A DNA stretch of 7,839 nucleotides from Promethearchaeota archaeon (GTDB lineage: Archaea; Asgardarchaeota; Lokiarchaeia; Sigyniarchaeales; SOKP01), in assembly GCA_019894815.1 (NCBI GenBank), contig JAGXNU010000060.1, positions 2,502 through 10,340 on the forward strand, given 5' to 3'. Both the position numbers and the translations under genes were made by a program. The notes under the pieces are model-generated. The model did no database searches. It saw nothing but the letters and a program-made list of their open reading frames with translations, and was not told the DNA's origin. Shown here in pieces: positions 5,970 to 7,839 of the stretch (the stretch's first letter is position 1; the number at the start of each line of letters is the position of its first letter).

Positions 5970-6743
5970 GTGAATTACACTCGTAAAGGTGATAAAAAAA
6001 TTTCAATTGACTGGAGTTTAGCGGAATCCCGCCCTGAAAAGTCTTTAAAGGTTGAAGGAAGATTTCTATTAGATTTGAGATCCAAGATAAATGATTTAGA
6101 ACAGAAACTAAAAACACAAATGGACAAGTTAGAAAAAACTAGTAAAGAATTATCTAACACTAAACAAAAGTTAGAAACTTCCGAAAGTGAGCTTTCTGAA
6201 AAAAGAGAAAAGTTCTCTAATCTAGAAAAAGAACAAAATAATTTAAAAGAAGTAAAGGACAAATTAGATAAAGAAATTACTGATCTTAAATCAAATAAAG
6301 GGGATTTAGAGGGAAAATTAACTAATGCGAATGAAAAGATTAGTAATTTAGAAAAGGAGTTGGAAAAGTTTAAAGATTCAGATAAAAGATTAATCCAAAT
6401 TAAGGAAGATCTCGAACAGAAAGAGAGAGAAATTGAAAGTATCAAGAAAGACTTACAACAAACAATTTCGGATAAATATATTGAAATTGAAAGTCTGAAA
6501 AATGAAAATACTCAAGCTGTGTCTGAAAAGGAAAGTGAAGTTTTAGAATTTAAGAGTCAAATTGAAACTCTTTCGAAAGAAACAGATGCGTTGAACCTGA
6601 AAATTAAATCTCTTGAAGATTTCATTGAAGAATCCAAATCTTACCCTAAAGTGGTTGAGGAAGTTAAAGATACCATGAGTCACAAGGGTTTTCTCAGTGA
6701 TAAAGAGTTGGATGATATATTGAACCGAAACTTAAATGAGTAA
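5970..6743 (+). CDS. Coiled-coil protein B (257 aa), second of a tandem paralogous pair
   Basis: It has the same plan as its neighbour: an N-cap with W15 and PEKSLKVEGRFLLDLR (22-37), a Lys/Glu/Leu-rich coiled-coil rod (about 38-220, without proline), then P226 and a C-cap, VKDTMSHKGFLSDKELDDI (232-250). From the arginine of the N-cap to the C-cap proline it is 195 residues against 181 in protein A, a difference of 14, or two heptads. Cap-internal spacings are unchanged. It is cytosolic with no membrane segment, and a rod-shaped dimer or A-B heterodimer is plausible. The start is uncertain: GTG 5970 lacks an SD, whereas GGTGAT (5988-5993) stands 6 nt before an ATT codon at 6000, which would give a 247-residue protein whose N-terminus aligns with protein A to within one residue. 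The function is unknown. Confidence 0.85.
   Translation: MNYTRKGDKKISIDWSLAESRPEKSLKVEGRFLLDLRSKINDLEQKLKTQMDKLEKTSKELSNTKQKLETSESELSEKREKFSNLEKEQNNLKEVKDKLDKEITDLKSNKGDLEGKLTNANEKISNLEKELEKFKDSDKRLIQIKEDLEQKEREIESIKKDLQQTISDKYIEIESLKNENTQAVSEKESEVLEFKSQIETLSKETDALNLKIKSLEDFIEESKSYPKVVEEVKDTMSHKGFLSDKELDDILNRNLNE
5988..5993 (+). promoter_or_regulatory. Perfect archaeal SD GGTGAT in front of a possible AUU start
   Basis: AAAGGTGAT is followed by six A residues and then ATT at 6000, in frame with coiled-coil protein B. There is no ATG, GTG or TTG at proper spacing. Starting at ATT matches the N-terminus of the paralogue (three residues before W there, four here, counting the initiator). The alternative is chance occurrence within codons 7-8 of a GTG-started gene. 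Confidence 0.4.
6039..6064 (+). repeat. 26-bp direct repeat, copy 2 (within coiled-coil gene B)
   Basis: Identical to 5206-5231, in the same reading frame and at the same place in the N-cap. The two copies are 833 bp apart, so a misalignment or recombination between them would fuse gene A's start to gene B's rod in frame. Confidence 0.8.
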
Positions 6744-6744
6744 T

Positions 6745-6756
6745 AAACCGAAAGAA
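6745..6756 (+). repeat. 12-nt repeat AAACCGAAAGAA, copy 2
   Basis: Identical to 5917-5928, again in the 3' flank of a coiled-coil gene but at a different distance from the stop. A partial relative, GAACCGAAAC, lies within the end of the coding region at 6722-6731. Confidence 0.4.
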
Positions 6757-6772
6757 AATCATTTATTAAAAC

Positions 6773-6805
6773 ACTTTTCCATTTTATATTTATTCTTTTC
6801 ATTTT
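6773..6805 (+). terminator. Possible T-rich terminator after coiled-coil gene B
   Basis: The sequence is pyrimidine- and T-rich with repeated TTTT blocks about 30-60 nt past the stop. It is less pure than the tract at 3404-3413 and overlaps the likely promoter of the next gene, so it is a weak call. Confidence 0.25.
6783..6792 (+). promoter_or_regulatory. Possible TATA box of the MgtC/DUF4010 gene
   Basis: TTTATATTTA predicts a start near 6810-6815, giving a very short leader that begins about at AGGTT (6809-6813), 9 nt before the ATG. This is inferred from spacing only; the region is generally A+T-rich. Confidence 0.3.
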
Positions 6806-6822
6806 AACAGGTTAAACTTATC

Positions 6823-7839
6823 ATGATCTTGCAAGTCCTCACGTTAGAAGAGTTTTATCTCTTATTCACAAAAATAATCATTTCCTTTTTTTGTGGATTT
6901 ATTATAGGAATTGAAAGAACTAGAGTTAGTGCTCAGTATGGAGCACGAGATCACATCTTCTTCTCTATTCTATCGACAACCTTGATTTTATTATATGAAC
7001 GATTTTTACTCACATCTGAAGGGTTTACACTTATCATCATCTTTTTTGCGGGGATGCTATTGTTTTTATTAATTGGTAGCATTTATAGATTATTTCGCGA
7101 GAATGATGTGGGATATACTTCAACCTTATCCATGTTTTTATCGATAATTGTTGGGATATTAACATATTATACTGAAACCTTAGCAATTGCTATCTCTGTT
7201 ATTTTCTTAATTATTCTTTCTACTAAAAAACAATTTAATAAAATCAGGAGTTTGAAAGATATTGAATGGACTGGAACCATAGAATTTATAGCAATTGTAG
7301 TTTTGCTTTACATTTTAATCCCTGATGATCTTTTAATATTTGGAATTCTAATAAAACCAATAATCATCATTTTTATCACGATATTGATTGTCAAATATTT
7401 CAGCTACTTCATACTTAGAAGCTCTATTGAGAAAAATTTATACTACATCTCATTATTAGGAGGTTTTGCTCATAGTGAGGCAACAACAGTGGAATTAGCT
7501 GAAGCGGGGGCATCATCTTCATCTGTATGGCTAGTAATTCAGACAATGTTAATAAGAATGTTAATTGTTTTACTAATTACACCTACCTTATTGAATTACG
7601 CAATATATCCAATTTTGATTACATCTTTTATTGGCTTATTAGGTTCATTCTTAATTCTCCGAAAAAAAGAGACCAAAATTGATCTATTAAAAGTTAAAAA
7701 TCCATTATCATTAAAAGGAGCTTTAGTTTTTGCTGGTACTTACATGCTAGCTCTCATCGTATCAATTTTATTAAGTTTTGTAGATCTCAACATATTTATA
7801 TATTATATCGTTGTTTTTGTAATTGGTTTATTATCAGGT
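6823..7839 (+). CDS. MgtC/SapB-DUF4010 membrane protein, N-terminal 339 residues (runs off right edge)
   Basis: My translation from ATG 6823 is open to the last base. Residues about 12-135 match the MgtC/SapB membrane domain: GFIIGIERTR (25-34) followed by YGARDHIFFSIL, in place of the usual GLRTH-type segment, then several helices. From about 150 it matches DUF4010: GGFAHSEATTVELAEAGA (213-230) corresponds to the family's G-x-x-x-S-[DE]-A-T-T motif, and NPLSLKGALVFAGTYMLALI (293-312) to its NP-x-x-LK-x-AL-x-F motif. Family members are about 420 residues, so some 80 are missing; the window ends at VIGLLSG, where a second copy of the G-x-x-D-x-DA motif would be expected. It is an integral membrane protein, and its transport or regulatory role is unproven. 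An in-frame TAA at 6805 limits the start to this ATG or TTG 6829. The gap to coiled-coil gene B is 79 nt. Confidence 0.88.
   Translation, partial: MILQVLTLEEFYLLFTKIIISFFCGFIIGIERTRVSAQYGARDHIFFSILSTTLILLYERFLLTSEGFTLIIIFFAGMLLFLLIGSIYRLFRENDVGYTSTLSMFLSIIVGILTYYTETLAIAISVIFLIILSTKKQFNKIRSLKDIEWTGTIEFIAIVVLLYILIPDDLLIFGILIKPIIIIFITILIVKYFSYFILRSSIEKNLYYISLLGGFAHSEATTVELAEAGASSSSVWLVIQTMLIRMLIVLLITPTLLNYAIYPILITSFIGLLGSFLILRKKETKIDLLKVKNPLSLKGALVFAGTYMLALIVSILLSFVDLNIFIYYIVVFVIGLLSG

Noticed and set aside
5206..6064. The two 26-bp copies as a mobile-element or attachment-site repeat
   Set aside because: Both copies are in frame at the same place in paralogous genes, and nothing resembling a transposase or integrase lies between or beside them.
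5975..6445. Minus-strand open frame of 156 codons
   Set aside because: It is antisense to coiled-coil gene B, and its Ser/Leu/Phe-rich product is the mirror of Lys/Glu-rich codons. No SD, promoter or motif supports it.
5230..6650. Similarity of the rods to SMC, myosin or tropomyosin proteins
   Set aside because: Any resemblance comes from generic coiled-coil composition; no ATPase head, hinge or actin-binding motif is present and the length is far too short for SMC.

Overview
The window is A+T-rich and carries archaeal-type signals. These are TATA boxes about 25-30 nt ahead of likely transcript starts, Shine-Dalgarno (SD) sites of the GGTGAT/AGGAG type, several GTG or TTG starts, and oligo-T tracts after genes. 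Short coiled-coil proteins and multi-pass membrane proteins of no recognised family suggest an uncultivated archaeon, perhaps of the Asgard group. That lineage is inference only; no marker gene is present.

Left block, all on the minus strand: the N-terminal part of an Asp/Glu racemase-family protein that runs off the left edge and lacks the usual first catalytic cysteine; a 179-residue protein with an N-terminal coiled coil; and a 449-residue polytopic membrane protein with a long acidic tail. The gap before the racemase holds strong dyads placed like operators. A 223-residue six-helix membrane protein is divergent on the plus strand.

Middle block, minus strand: an iron-sulfur flavoprotein of the flavodoxin/NADPH-dependent FMN reductase superfamily, with clearly higher G+C than its surroundings (possible acquired gene), and a DUF72 (YecE-like) TIM-barrel protein.

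Right block, plus strand: two tandem paralogous coiled-coil proteins (230 and 257 residues) with nearly identical N-terminal caps and matching C-terminal caps around rods that differ by 14 residues. They are followed by an MgtC/SapB-DUF4010 membrane protein that runs off the right edge. The coiled-coil pair is the most novel item here. One stretch of its N-cap is identical at DNA level for 26 bp, while the C-cap is conserved only as protein. The second copy may start at an AUU codon. No RNA gene, CRISPR array, insertion sequence or origin was seen, and no gene-free stretch exceeds 300 bases.
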